Shown one piece after another: positions 1-8,957 of a DNA stretch of 54,866 bases. The translations under genes were made by a program, and so were the position numbers. Positions within the stretch are counted from its first letter, which is position 1; every line of letters starts with the position of its first letter. This DNA comes from a bacterium (GTDB lineage Bacteria; Cyanobacteriota; Vampirovibrionia; Gastranaerophilales; Gastranaerophilaceae), in assembly GCA_017542305.1 (NCBI GenBank), contig JAFXXK010000021.1:1-54866 (forward strand), in the 5' to 3' direction. Below the pieces are notes generated by a model. The model saw only the letters and a program-made list of their open reading frames with translations. It did no database searches and was not told the DNA's origin.

Positions 1-380
1 ACAGAATAACATCTTGCTATCACAGGCATTTCCGCTATAAAAGGGTATGAAAATGTTATTATTGTCTTGGTTACCGGATGAAACGGTGCTTTCTTCCACA
101 TTACTAACAATGCGATAAATGCACTCAGCCAATTCAAAATTTGCATTGGATACGGATACCACAACTTTAATTTTGCAAACGGCATTATCAGCAAATACCA
201 AACAAGCAAATGCCCCTCATATTTCATTTCAGCTATTAATTCTGGTATTGTAAGATTTTGAGCAAGCATATATGCATGTGCCTCATCATACCATGGTTGA
301 TGATGGGAAACTCTCAGTAAAGTTATTAAAACCCATAAGATTAAAACAATTACACCGAATATTTTACTGTTTAGCTTCAT
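1..380 (-). CDS. PMT/ArnT-like membrane glycosyltransferase, 3' truncated by window edge
   Basis: The first 126 codons of a minus-strand gene are present and the rest lies beyond base 1. It starts at an ATG (380-378) that overlaps the last 17 bases of the upstream oxidoreductase gene, so the two are probably co-transcribed and translationally coupled. The translation opens with one hydrophobic segment (about residues 6-23). The motif [18 protein letters not shown] follows, matching the first periplasmic loop of GT-C enzymes of the PMT_2/ArnT type, where the Asp-Glu pair is catalytic. Further hydrophobic helices follow. Family members move a sugar from a polyprenyl-phosphate donor to a lipid or protein in the inner membrane. 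The substrate cannot be told. The pairing with an FAD oxidoreductase suggests surface-glycan work. Family assignment rests on the loop motif plus helix pattern only. Confidence 0.75.
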   Translation of the reverse strand, partial: MKLNSKIFGVIVLILWVLITLLRVSHHQPWYDEAHAYMLAQNLTIPELIAEMKYEGHLLVWYLLIMPFAKLKLWYPYPMQILNWLSAFIALLVMWKKAPFHPVTKTIITFSYPFIAEMPVIARCYS

Positions 381-1923
381 GGTATTCCTTTTCTGTATTA
401 ACCAGCCATAAAATATCCTTATTGGTTTGTCCCGTTATTGCTTTTACTGCCTCTATTCCGCTCAACATAGAATGATCCATATTGTTGTATTTATGCTGCC
501 CGTTTCTACCGATGCAATACAAATTCTCAATAGTATTCAAATAGTTTTTAACGACATCGAAATCTTTATATGAGCCAAAATATGCAGGATAAGCCTTTTT
601 AACTTTTACTCTGATACTGTCAAGAACATCCTCTTTATTTATGACGTTAAGTTTTTCCAATTCGGAAATTCCAAAATCAAGCATATCATTATCCGTCATA
701 TTCCACAGTTCATCACCCTCATTACAGAAATATTCCAGACTCAGAAATACTTTATCCTTAAAATCTTTTACAAGATACGGTGACCAGTTGTTCATAATTT
801 GCATTCTGCCTGCTGTAACATCATCTTCCTGAATATAGATCCAGTTATCAGGGCAGATATTGTTAATAGTCGGGATTTTTGTATTATTTTTCAGGTTAAT
901 TTTATTGCAGTAATATCCTAGCAGAATATAATCACGATAAGGCAGTTCGCTTGCGACAGATTGAACATTTTCAGGAACATTGCTTCCTAGTCCTGCAATT
1001 AAGTCTTTTATTGGCATTGATGATATTATATAATCCGCTTCAACAGTTTTTTCAGACTCATTATCTGTAATTTTTACCGAAGTAATTTTATTTTCTGATG
1101 TATCAAATCCGATGACCTTTGTATTCAGATAAATTTCTCCCCCCATTTTCCGAACATCATTTGCCATAGCTTCCCAAAGTTGTCCGCAGCCGTATTTCGG
1201 GTAGAAAAATTCGTCAATTAAAGATGTTTCTTTTTGTTTGTTGGATAGCAGTTTAAATGGTGATAAAATTGCATTGATTATAGCCTTTGATAATGAAAGA
1301 CCTTTGATGCGCTGTTCTCCCCATTCTTTTGATATGTCCTTCGGGTGTAACCCCCAAACCTTTTGGGTATAATTCTCAAAAAACATTTTATAAAGCACTA
1401 GGCCAAAACGATTAATCATGAAATCTTCAAGATTTTTTTCTTCACGTTTTATTAATGCTGATTTAATATAGCTCATCCCGGCCTTGAAGGTTCTGCCAAT
1501 ACCCATATTCAGAATAGTAGATGCCTTGAGGCTTATCGGATAATCGAAGAACTTTCTCAGATAAAAGATACGGGAAACTCTGCGACGTTTAAGCATTACT
1601 CTGTCCGTTTCATCAGGATCGGGACCTGTTGGAGAAAGCGTTATTTCTCTGTTTAAAATTTTATCGTCTATTGGCGGCTTACCCTGAAGCGGCAATATCT
1701 CTTCCCAAAAATCAAGAATTTCCTGGCTTTTTGAGAACAAACGATGTCCTCCAAGGTCAATACCATTACCGTTATAATGAACCGTTCTTGAAATACCGCC
1801 AACTACATCTAATTCTTCATATATGACAGGTAATATATCATCAGTCATTTTTAAAAGATTATATGCAGCACTCAGACCTGCGGGACCTGCACCGATTATA
1901 ATAGCACGCTTATTCCTAACCAT
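364..1923 (-). CDS. NAD(P)/FAD-dependent oxidoreductase, UDP-galactopyranose mutase/amine-oxidase-like
   Basis: The 519-residue protein opens with a dinucleotide-binding Rossmann motif, [17 protein letters not shown] (residues 8-24). An acidic strand end (YEELDVVGG) follows, then the GGHRLFSK segment typical of the UDP-galactopyranose mutase / protoporphyrinogen-oxidase-like flavoproteins. The C-terminal part has [19 protein letters not shown], the second FAD-contacting segment of these proteins. There is no signal peptide, so the enzyme is probably cytosolic. Relatives are often encoded beside PMT-like glycosyltransferases and polysaccharide genes, as here, and may modify nucleotide- or lipid-linked sugars. 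The actual substrate is unknown. The ATG at 1923 is preceded by GGAG eight bases upstream. The stop lies inside the start of the next gene. Confidence 0.8.
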   Translation of the reverse strand: MVRNKRAIIIGAGPAGLSAAYNLLKMTDDILPVIYEELDVVGGISRTVHYNGNGIDLGGHRLFSKSQEILDFWEEILPLQGKPPIDDKILNREITLSPTGPDPDETDRVMLKRRRVSRIFYLRKFFDYPISLKASTILNMGIGRTFKAGMSYIKSALIKREEKNLEDFMINRFGLVLYKMFFENYTQKVWGLHPKDISKEWGEQRIKGLSLSKAIINAILSPFKLLSNKQKETSLIDEFFYPKYGCGQLWEAMANDVRKMGGEIYLNTKVIGFDTSENKITSVKITDNESEKTVEADYIISSMPIKDLIAGLGSNVPENVQSVASELPYRDYILLGYYCNKINLKNNTKIPTINNICPDNWIYIQEDDVTAGRMQIMNNWSPYLVKDFKDKVFLSLEYFCNEGDELWNMTDNDMLDFGISELEKLNVINKEDVLDSIRVKVKKAYPAYFGSYKDFDVVKNYLNTIENLYCIGRNGQHKYNNMDHSMLSGIEAVKAITGQTNKDILWLVNTEKEYHEAKQ

Positions 1924-2061
1924 AAAGATATCTCCGTTTTAAAAATGTTTTAGTTCTTAATACTAACTATAACCCCTAACATGATATAACAAAAAAACAA
2001 TAATACAAACAGGACAACACTTACGCTGTATTTATGTTTAATCTTCTATAATTTAATATTA

Positions 2062-2095
2062 AAAAGGAAACAGCAAATAAAAACTGTTTCCTTTT
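2062..2095 (-). terminator. Rho-independent terminator after the uracil-DNA glycosylase gene
   Basis: A 12-bp stem (AAAAGGAAACAG / CTGTTTCCTTTT) closes a 10-base loop. On the minus strand it ends in a T run, 22 bases past the stop of the UDG gene. The hairpin is symmetrical enough to work from either side. Confidence 0.75.
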
Positions 2096-2116
2096 GTCTG
2101 TTATTAATATTACAAA

Positions 2117-2767
2117 TTAAACATTAACCAAAGTACCAAAAGCTCCTACAACATCAGAAACAAATTCAGGAGAATCCGGCAATACCGTATTTTTTATATT
2201 CAATAAGTCTTCCTGCATTAATCTTCTTGGAGAACCTTCTTCCATAGAATGGTTTCTCAGAAGATATGACGGATGGAATATTGTAATAGCTTTATACTCA
2301 ACACCGTCTACCGTAACCGTCATCCATTGACCTCTTATTTTTGAAATAGTCTGTTTTTTATCAAGAGTTACGAATGATTTTAAAGCTGTTGCACCACATA
2401 ATACAATCGCATCAGGTTTAATTATATCAATTTGCGCGTCAAGGAATTTTCTGCATGCCGCTTTTTCTTCATCGGTCGGGACTCTGTTTTCCGGCGGACG
2501 GCATTTAACGGTATTGATAATATAAACATCTCTGTCACGAGAAATTCCTGCTTCGGATAAAAATTCGGTAAGCAGCTGACCCGCTCTGCCTACAAACGGT
2601 CTGCCTGTCAAATCTTCTGTTTCTCCCGGAGCTTCCCCTATCAAAACTATTCTTGCAGTAGAAGCATTACCGTCAGAAAATACTATATTATTTCTTGTTG
2701 CACCTAATGCACATGCCTGACAACTTTCACATTTTTGTCTTACGATATTCAGACAATTTTCTTTCAT
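2117..2767 (-). CDS. Family-4 uracil-DNA glycosylase (iron-sulfur type)
   Basis: This cytosolic base-excision repair enzyme removes uracil from DNA. The 216 residues carry the family-4 signature: catalytic motif GEAPGETEDLTGRPFVGRAG (about residues 44-63) and C-terminal motif HPSYLLRN. Cysteine pairs near residues 13/16(/19) and 89/105 fit the ligand spacing of the 4Fe-4S cluster found in this family. Length fits the usual 200-220. The Shine-Dalgarno AGGAG lies inside the end of the symporter gene, and only three bases separate that stop from this ATG, so the two form one transcription unit. The pairing with an amino-acid symporter looks incidental. The hairpin at 2062-2095 ends the unit. Confidence 0.9.
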   Translation of the reverse strand: MKENCLNIVRQKCESCQACALGATRNNIVFSDGNASTARIVLIGEAPGETEDLTGRPFVGRAGQLLTEFLSEAGISRDRDVYIINTVKCRPPENRVPTDEEKAACRKFLDAQIDIIKPDAIVLCGATALKSFVTLDKKQTISKIRGQWMTVTVDGVEYKAITIFHPSYLLRNHSMEEGSPRRLMQEDLLNIKNTVLPDSPEFVSDVVGAFGTLVNV

Positions 2768-2770
2768 GTT

Positions 2771-4246
2771 CTATTTCTCCTCTTTCTCCAATCTATAAAT
2801 ACCAACATTGTATTTTTTACAATATCTTTTAAGTTCTTTTATAACAACATCCGAAAGTATGAATACTGCTATAAGATTCGGAACCGCCAAAAACAGAGTA
2901 AATGCATCCGACAGGTTAATTATACTCTTAAAGTTCATGGCTGAACCAATAACAATGAATATACAATATATTACCTGAAAAGTACGAGTTGTCAATTTTG
3001 TATCACCAAACAAAAAAGTCCACCCTTTAATTCCGTAATAAGAACCGCATAACATAGTAGACAAAACAAAACAGCTTGCCATAATTGTTAACAATATCGG
3101 GAAGAACGGACATACAGATGCAAATGCCTTTGATGTTAATTCAATACCTGCCAGTCCCGTATTGTTAAGATATACACCGCTGACAACAATTACAAATGCT
3201 GTTGCGGCTCCAACTATAACAGTATCGACAAACGGCTGAAGCATGGCAATAAATGCCTGTGCTACAGGTTTATTGGTTTTTACCGCAGAAAATGCTATCG
3301 GGGCTGTACCAAGTCCTGCTTCATTAGCGAACATTGCACGTCTGAATCCCCATAACATACATGCAAACATGCCGCCGCCTATTGCCTGCGGCTTGAATGC
3401 TTCTGTTAAAATCAAATGTATGGTATGCGGGAAATGATGAATATTTACAAGGCAGATAATAAATGCTGATGTTACGTACAGGGTACACATAACCGGCGTA
3501 ACTTTTGAAGTAAATTTACCTATCGCCTTAATGCCTCCAATAATGGTAACAAAAGTTATGATTGCAACGATTAATCCTAACAACCAGCTCTGATTATAGA
3601 AAAAGCTGTTTTCGCCACCAGTAACCTCAGTTATCTGAGTCGTCATTGCATTTATCTGGAACAAATTCCAGCCGCCTATCATTGCAAAAATACAACATAC
3701 CGCATAACTCTTAGCCAGCGTCGGAGCAAAACGTCCTAAAACCTTGTGTCGTTTCAGACCTGCCAAAATATAATACATCGGGCCGCCTGCAACAGAGCCG
3801 TCTTTTTTATTCACATAACGAAATTTTAACCCTAGTAAAACTTCCGCAAATTTTAATGCCATAGAAAAAACTCCGGCAACCATCATCCAAAATATAACAC
3901 CGGGACCGCCGACAGAAACCGCAGCGGCAGAGCCTGCTACGTTACCAATCCCCGCAGATGCGGATATTGTTGCAGTCAAAGCTTGAAAAGCCGAAACCTC
4001 ACCATGCTTTTTGCGTTCTATGGTATCGTTATGTTTATAATTTTTCGTAATCAGCTGAATTGCATGCTTAAATCCCCAAAAACCAATAAATCGGGTTCTG
4101 ACGGTAAAAAATATCGCCGCTGACATTAACAGAGCAATAAGAAATTCAACCTTAACTCCGTGAATTGTCACATGAGAAAAGATAATCCCGGAAATTTTAT
4201 CGGCTATAGGGGACAACAAAGTGTCAATTGCGCTATCTAAATTCAT
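2771..4246 (-). CDS. Sodium:alanine/glycine symporter, AGCS family
   Basis: The 491-residue, strongly hydrophobic protein has about ten membrane helices. Family-typical segments include the GPGVIFWMMVAGVFSMALKF stretch, the GGPMYYIL loop and the AMFANEAGLGTAP motif, which lies in the substrate/sodium site of AGCS transporters. It should import alanine or glycine with sodium across the inner membrane. It precedes the UDG gene by three bases. With OadGAB and the Na/Pi transporter it is one of three sodium-coupled membrane systems in the window. No clear Shine-Dalgarno precedes the ATG at 4246. Exact amino-acid preference cannot be read from sequence. Confidence 0.92.
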   Translation of the reverse strand: MNLDSAIDTLLSPIADKISGIIFSHVTIHGVKVEFLIALLMSAAIFFTVRTRFIGFWGFKHAIQLITKNYKHNDTIERKKHGEVSAFQALTATISASAGIGNVAGSAAAVSVGGPGVIFWMMVAGVFSMALKFAEVLLGLKFRYVNKKDGSVAGGPMYYILAGLKRHKVLGRFAPTLAKSYAVCCIFAMIGGWNLFQINAMTTQITEVTGGENSFFYNQSWLLGLIVAIITFVTIIGGIKAIGKFTSKVTPVMCTLYVTSAFIICLVNIHHFPHTIHLILTEAFKPQAIGGGMFACMLWGFRRAMFANEAGLGTAPIAFSAVKTNKPVAQAFIAMLQPFVDTVIVGAATAFVIVVSGVYLNNTGLAGIELTSKAFASVCPFFPILLTIMASCFVLSTMLCGSYYGIKGWTFLFGDTKLTTRTFQVIYCIFIVIGSAMNFKSIINLSDAFTLFLAVPNLIAVFILSDVVIKELKRYCKKYNVGIYRLEKEEK

Positions 4247-4311
4247 AAGTCTATTGTAACATGAACATATAATATACCCAAAATATATTATTTCAGATTA
4301 CAGTATAATTA

Positions 4312-5331
4312 TTAAACTGCGTTTTTTTGTTTTGCCTGTTTTTTGTATTCAAGGTATTTGTCACATAACAAGTTAGTAGGTTTAACTACCGCCAGCGGAA
4401 CAAAGAATCTGTAAACGAATCCGAATACAAGGATTGAACGTAATGCCGCAAAACCTTTGCTTCTTATCTTTAATCTCTTGAGCATACTTTTATCAACGAC
4501 ATGCTGTTCACCGTATTTATCAAGATAATCGTTAATTTCTATAAAGTTCTTTCTGACTATATTTTCTGTTTTTACAGCATTTGCGATTTTTTCTTTCATT
4601 TCAGCGCTGCCTGTAGCGATAATACTCTTACATTTTTGGATTAATGCGTTTTTATCTTCAGGATTAGCAACTTTTATTCCGGCATCGGCAAGTTTTTCTG
4701 CAAAGATACCCATTTTTGAATTTTTATCGAGAACGACATCACTCTTAATGAATTTTTTGACTAATTTATTTAAAGCCTTATCATCTTTAATGGTCATTTC
4801 GAGTTTTGTTTCACCCTTAGCGACTTTTTCTATAGTCTGTTTATTCATGTCTGAGTTCATTTCATTCATACCGTCCCAAGCGGAATTTCCTGCGGCATTT
4901 AATCTTAAATATCTTTCATGCTGTTTCTTCCACCAGCTTTTTAAAGAACCGTCTAATGTGTACGCGCCCAATGTAGATAATAACAATGTAAAGCCTTGAT
5001 TTACCGTTAAAGTAGCACGTCTGTCTTTATCCATTTTCTTGTTGGTATAAGTCTGGTGCATATACATACCGCTGGTAATAACGGAACCGACAGCCAGGAA
5101 GTGTTTAACAGCATTTTCACTGTTTCTTATTGTATAACCCAGCTTGTTAACTACAAAATTATCAAATATAGGTCTGCAAAAATGTTTACCTACTTCCTCA
5201 CAGAATTTATCATAACCTTTTGATATATTCATACCCGTAAAGGTTTGCGGTTGAGGTTTCGCACATCTTTTATCAAGATTATAGTTGTATTGCGTATTGA
5301 ATTTTGGAGAAATATTATGAGAAATGTTCAT
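4312..5331 (-). CDS. Lineage-specific membrane protein with N-terminal F-T-G motif
   Basis: I recognise no named family. The 339 residues begin without a signal peptide but with QTFTG at residues 29-33. A hydrophobic pair of segments follows (about 75-95 and 110-130), separated by the charged loop TNKKMDKDRRATLTVN. Next comes a long lysine/glutamate-rich helical middle, then a C-terminal hydrophobic helix with a central proline (VYRFFVPLAVVKPTN) and a basic tail. The same layout appears in the upstream 372-residue gene and in the 696-residue gene at 29918-32008, so these look like divergent paralogues. The ATG shares its A with the upstream stop (TAATG), so it is translationally coupled to that gene. 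Function unknown; membrane location is inferred from hydrophobicity. Confidence 0.8.
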   Translation of the reverse strand: MNISHNISPKFNTQYNYNLDKRCAKPQPQTFTGMNISKGYDKFCEEVGKHFCRPIFDNFVVNKLGYTIRNSENAVKHFLAVGSVITSGMYMHQTYTNKKMDKDRRATLTVNQGFTLLLSTLGAYTLDGSLKSWWKKQHERYLRLNAAGNSAWDGMNEMNSDMNKQTIEKVAKGETKLEMTIKDDKALNKLVKKFIKSDVVLDKNSKMGIFAEKLADAGIKVANPEDKNALIQKCKSIIATGSAEMKEKIANAVKTENIVRKNFIEINDYLDKYGEQHVVDKSMLKRLKIRSKGFAALRSILVFGFVYRFFVPLAVVKPTNLLCDKYLEYKKQAKQKNAV

Positions 5332-6449
5332 TACTTATCACCTCCGGTAAATTCTTTAAACGCTTTCATTGAATTAGATAATATTGCTTTATTTGCATCA
5401 ACAACTGTCTGGGTTGTTGTATTATTTTCAGCTTTTTTATTTGCCGATTTGCCTTTTTCTACATGGAATACATATTTCAAAATCGGCGGAATTAATGCTA
5501 TTGTCAGCATTGCTCTTGGTATTGCAATTGCCCATTCAGAAATATTATGCATTGTTGTATCAATACCTTTCATATGATTTTCAAGGTTCTTGATTTGTTT
5601 CATTAGATTTTCTTTTTCCATAATATCGGTTGTTGTAGCCAATAAATGTTTCAGTTCATTTACTTTATCAACTTTATCAGCTACTATCTTCAAATATCCC
5701 GGATAAAGGACTTTTGTTTCAATTACATTTCCGTTTTTATCTTTTATTTCTTTTATTACAAACTTTTTAAGCGGAATAATTTGACCCTTATTGTCTTTTA
5801 TAAACTGAGCCATTTTTTCGTGACTTATCGGATTTCCTGAATTATCTTTAAGCTGTTTCAGAATATCTTCTTTAGACAATTTATCTGATTCCATTTTATC
5901 TGCGATTTTTTCAGGAGTTAAATTATTCTTTCTTATGTAATCAGCCAATTCTTTAACTGTCAATTTGTCATAATCTTCTTTGCGCATCTTTTTGGCATCT
6001 TTGTAGATGAATTTTATACCGGAATCAATAGGGGTAGTTATCAAAGTAGAGAACCCGAAACCGATAACACCGGATGCCATTGAATGACCTGCAGCATAAA
6101 TTTTGTCTTCCAGGTCTTTTTTACCCGGTAAAGATATTGTAATTGCAGGTCTCAAACCGCCTGCAAGGAATAAAGCTATAAGAGAAGCTGCCGCTACATT
6201 GTGTTCACCGGCAAATCCGGTCAACCAATTGAAAGCTCTTGAATCCATTATCTTCTCCATTAAAGTTTTAGCGGCAGTCACACTCTCATTTGGTAACTTG
6301 CCGCTAAAATTCACATTATATCCTCTTGTATTATTCTCACCGTACATCAGTGCATAATTTCGCACATTTCTATCCGGATGCTCCGAGTCATACCCTGACT
6401 TAAGTCGTCTCTTGTGGGTAAATTCACTTGTTAAGGGTTTTATATTCAT
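5331..6449 (-). CDS. Lineage-specific membrane protein with N-terminal F-S-G motif
   Basis: The 372-residue orphan belongs with the gene that follows it. NVNFSG sits at residues 45-50 and there is no signal peptide. A hydrophobic segment (NVAAASLIALFLAGGLRP) and a loop with KKDLEDK lead to a second hydrophobic stretch (about 140-160). A highly charged helical middle (about 165-300) follows, then a C-terminal helix containing MLTIALIPPILKYVF and a basic, Asn/Thr-rich end. It has the same order of elements as the 339- and 696-residue proteins. A likely promoter lies 22-49 bases upstream, and the stop overlaps the next ATG as TAATG, giving a two-gene operon. Function unknown. Confidence 0.8.
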   Translation of the reverse strand: MNIKPLTSEFTHKRRLKSGYDSEHPDRNVRNYALMYGENNTRGYNVNFSGKLPNESVTAAKTLMEKIMDSRAFNWLTGFAGEHNVAAASLIALFLAGGLRPAITISLPGKKDLEDKIYAAGHSMASGVIGFGFSTLITTPIDSGIKFIYKDAKKMRKEDYDKLTVKELADYIRKNNLTPEKIADKMESDKLSKEDILKQLKDNSGNPISHEKMAQFIKDNKGQIIPLKKFVIKEIKDKNGNVIETKVLYPGYLKIVADKVDKVNELKHLLATTTDIMEKENLMKQIKNLENHMKGIDTTMHNISEWAIAIPRAMLTIALIPPILKYVFHVEKGKSANKKAENNTTTQTVVDANKAILSNSMKAFKEFTGGDK

Positions 6450-6470
6450 GACCTACCGTTAAATTTTTAA

Positions 6471-6498
6471 CTTATACAATTATTTTAAAACAAAGCAA
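6471..6498 (-). promoter_or_regulatory. Probable sigma-70 promoter for the 5331-6449 / 4312-5331 operon
   Basis: On the minus strand TTGCTT (6498-6493), a 16-base spacer and TATAAG (6476-6471) lie just upstream of the ATG at 6449. The region is very AT-rich, so chance matches are possible. Confidence 0.5.
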
Positions 6499-6704
6499 AC
6501 CAATTTTTGCCAAATGATTACAAAATGTTTACAATATTTTAACTAAAAGTCGTAAATTAGCTATTCTTGCGGAGTTTGAAGTTCGATTTGTTTATTTTTA
6601 ATATTTAAATATCTGTCACATTGCTTAACACAAATTATCAGACAGAATTCTGTTCTTTAAATCCTGCCCGATATACTTACTGTTAATTAGATTTTTGATT
6701 AAAG

Positions 6705-7142
6705 TTACGGGGTTTCTTCTGTACTTTCGATTACTTTATCGGCAGTATTTCTTACTTTTTTAGCTGCGTAATTAGTAGCCTTTTTAGCTCCTCTTTTAGT
6801 TGCATGACCCGCTTTTATTGCATTTTCTTTTGTGAATTCTCCTGCCTTTTTCGCTGCTTTTGCAGCATTCTTTTTTGTTGCGTGTCCTGCTTTTATTGCA
6901 CCATCTTTTGCAACTTCAGCGGCCTCAGATGATTTTTCCATTACAAAATCACCTGTTTTTTGGGCAGCTTCCTGAGTCTTTACACCCAAATCTTTTGCGG
7001 TTTCTTCAGTTTTTGTCTGAAGTTTTTCTAATGTTGTAGGATTAGCTTCCTCTGTATGAACCGTATAAACTTCATCCGCCATAGAAGAATTAAATCCCGT
7101 AATCATCAAACCCAATACTAAACAAACAATTTCTTTTCTCAT
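6705..7142 (-). CDS. Secreted LEA-like Ala/Lys repeat protein
   Basis: The 145-residue protein has a signal peptide (hydrophobic core to about residue 19, cleavage likely after SSMA), so it is exported. The mature part is nearly all Ala, Lys, Glu and Thr. It has heptad/11-mer-like periodicity and two copies of KAGHATK spaced 24 residues apart. This matches late-embryogenesis-abundant group 3 and apolipoprotein-like amphipathic helices; no enzyme motif is visible. It could coat or cushion the envelope under stress, but that is inference. The start is secure: GGAGGG precedes the ATG, and a TTGACA-N17-TAGTAT promoter lies 24-52 bases upstream. No terminator is evident after the stop. The 255 bases to the next gene hold only that gene's promoter and a 12-bp palindrome near 6642. 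Confidence 0.75.
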   Translation of the reverse strand: MRKEIVCLVLGLMITGFNSSMADEVYTVHTEEANPTTLEKLQTKTEETAKDLGVKTQEAAQKTGDFVMEKSSEAAEVAKDGAIKAGHATKKNAAKAAKKAGEFTKENAIKAGHATKRGAKKATNYAAKKVRNTADKVIESTEETP

Positions 7143-7165
7143 AATAACCCTCCTATTTAATAGAA

Positions 7166-7194
7166 ATACTAATATATTATTATTGTTATGTCAA
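7166..7194 (-). promoter_or_regulatory. Sigma-70 promoter for the LEA-like gene
   Basis: On the minus strand a perfect TTGACA (7194-7189), a 17-base spacer and TAGTAT (7171-7166) are followed by a 23-base stretch to the ATG that holds GGAGGG. The -35 box abuts the T run of the pckA terminator. Confidence 0.65.
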
Positions 7195-7226
7195 CAAAAA
7201 AGCTCCGCAAATTTGCGGAGCTTTTT
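7195..7226 (-). terminator. Terminator of pckA
   Basis: The perfect inverted repeat AGCTCCGCAAATTTGCGGAGCT (read in parts: stem GCTCCGCAA, mirror TTGCGGAGC) is flanked by A and T runs on either side. On the minus strand it ends in six Ts, 24 bases after the pckA stop. Confidence 0.85.
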
Positions 7227-7249
7227 ACTTTATATATAGTCATTAAAAA

Positions 7250-8851
7250 CTATTGAACGGTACTAAGCGGTTTAGGACCTGCATTAACAATTTCAGCCGG
7301 CATATTAGGATATTTGCTTGAGAAATTATCTGCAAACATCTGAGCCAATTTGTTAGCTGCTTCGTCATAAGCTGCTTTATCTGCCCACATACCTCTTGCA
7401 TCAAGCATTTCTGCAGGAACATTCGGACAAGAAGTCGGGTAATCAACGTTAAATACATCATGATGTTTGAATTCAACATTATCAAATGAGCCGTTCAATG
7501 CTGCAGATACCATAGCTCTTGTGTAAGACAATTTCATTCTCTTAGCACCTGAAGAAGCACTTCCGCCTGCCCATCCGGTATTTACTAAGTAAACCTTAGT
7601 GCCGTATTGGTCTAACTTATCACCTAACATCTTAGCGTAAACACTTGCATCCATAGGCATGAAAGGTTCGCCGAATAATGTTGAGAATGTCGGAACAGGT
7701 TCTGTAATACCTCTTTCAGTACCTGCCAATTTGGAAGTAAAGCCTGTTACAAAGTGGTACATTGCAGCATTCTTATCTAATCTTGAGATAGGAGGTAATA
7801 CACCGAAAGCATCTGCAGTTAAGAATACAACAACTTTCGGAATGCCGCCCATTGAAGGAATAGCTGCATTGTTAATGTAGTTTACAGGATAACCTACACG
7901 AGTATTTTCTGTTAATGAACCGTCAGCAAAATCAAATTCTCTTGTTTCAGGATCCATAATTACGTTTTCAACCAATGAACCGAATTTAATTGCGTGGTAG
8001 ATATCAGGTTCATTTTCTTCTGTAAGGTTGATACATTTTGCATAGCATCCGCCTTCGAAGTTGAATACCCCGTCAGGTGACCAGCCGTGTTCGTCATCAC
8101 CGATTAATTTTCTTGAAGGATCAGCTGATAATGTGGTTTTACCTGTTCCTGAAAGGCCAAAGAAAACTGCTGTTTCATGAGTTTCAGGATCCATATTAGC
8201 TGAACAGTGCATAGGTAATACATTCTTCTTAGTCATAACATAGTTCATAGTAGCGAATACTGATTTTTTAATTTCGCCTGCATACTGTGAACCTGCAATA
8301 ATAATTGTATGTGCTTCATAATCGATAGCTATACATGCTTCAGAGTTTGTTCCGTCAACAGCCGGATCGCATTTGAAGCCAGGAGCACAAATAATTGTGT
8401 AATCAGCTTCGCCGTAGTTTGCCAATTCTTCTGCTGTCGGTCTGATTAATAATTGGTGAATGAACATGTTTTGGCTTGCTAATTCGTTGATTACTCTGAA
8501 TTTTTGAGTATAAGTTTTATCAGCACCTGCAAAACCGTCAAAAATAAAGATTTCTTTACCGTTCAGGTAATTAATCATTTTAGATTTAATAGAGTTAAAT
8601 GTTTCTCTTGAAATAGGACGATTTACTTTGCCCCATGCTATATCATTGTGAATAGTATCAGTATCAACAATAAATTTATCCTTAGGTGAACGACCTGTAT
8701 ATTTACCTGTGGTAACAACAAGTGCACCGGTGTTACTTAAAGAACCTTCACCTCTTCTTAAAGCAGCTTCGGTCAACTGAGCCGGAGTCCAGTTTCTGTG
8801 TACTGCAGAAGGCGAGGTAATTCCTAATTTTTCAATACCATAAGTTTCCAT
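7250..8851 (-). CDS. pckA: Phosphoenolpyruvate carboxykinase (ATP)
   Basis: This enzyme interconverts oxaloacetate + ATP and PEP + CO2 + ADP in the cytosol. The 533 residues match the usual length of about 540. The kinase-1a P-loop GLSGTGKTTLS (Lys near residue 238) and the kinase-2/metal segment LIGDDEHGW are intact, as is the substrate-binding TGRSPKDKF. An in-frame extension reaches 8911. The ATG at 8851 is preferred because it follows AAAAAAGGAGG at ideal spacing and aligns with family N-termini. A promoter at 8896-8924 and a strong terminator at 7195-7226 make it monocistronic. In a fermenter it may run towards oxaloacetate, feeding the sodium-pumping decarboxylase encoded 2 kb away. That direction is inference. 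Confidence 0.97.
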   Translation of the reverse strand: METYGIEKLGITSPSAVHRNWTPAQLTEAALRRGEGSLSNTGALVVTTGKYTGRSPKDKFIVDTDTIHNDIAWGKVNRPISRETFNSIKSKMINYLNGKEIFIFDGFAGADKTYTQKFRVINELASQNMFIHQLLIRPTAEELANYGEADYTIICAPGFKCDPAVDGTNSEACIAIDYEAHTIIIAGSQYAGEIKKSVFATMNYVMTKKNVLPMHCSANMDPETHETAVFFGLSGTGKTTLSADPSRKLIGDDEHGWSPDGVFNFEGGCYAKCINLTEENEPDIYHAIKFGSLVENVIMDPETREFDFADGSLTENTRVGYPVNYINNAAIPSMGGIPKVVVFLTADAFGVLPPISRLDKNAAMYHFVTGFTSKLAGTERGITEPVPTFSTLFGEPFMPMDASVYAKMLGDKLDQYGTKVYLVNTGWAGGSASSGAKRMKLSYTRAMVSAALNGSFDNVEFKHHDVFNVDYPTSCPNVPAEMLDARGMWADKAAYDEAANKLAQMFADNFSSKYPNMPAEIVNAGPKPLSTVQ

Positions 8852-8895
8852 TATATTTCCTCCTTTTTTATGGGTATTTGTAAGTATATATAGTA

Positions 8896-8924
8896 AGTGT
8901 ACCATAAACACTAAAAAAATGCAA
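8896..8924 (-). promoter_or_regulatory. Sigma-70 promoter of pckA with extended -10
   Basis: On the minus strand TTGCAT (8924-8919), a 17-base spacer and TGGTACACT (extended -10, hexamer 8901-8896) give a leader of about 40 bases carrying AGGAGG. The match would place transcription start near 8889. Confidence 0.6.
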
Positions 8925-8957
8925 TATATTTAGTTTTGTTGTGCATCTGAGTATAAT

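Noticed and set aside
272-475. A small plus-strand frame at the left end
   Set aside because: It lies opposite the PMT-like gene start and the oxidoreductase 3' end, both well supported on the minus strand.
1924-2061. A promoter for the FAD oxidoreductase gene
   Set aside because: Several TATA-like hexamers occur, but none pairs with a convincing -35 at 16-18 bases in this AT-rich stretch.
6642-6653. The 12-bp palindrome ACAGAATTCTGT after the LEA-like gene, as a terminator or operator
   Set aside because: No T run follows on either strand and there is no second copy, so nothing beyond the palindrome supports a function.
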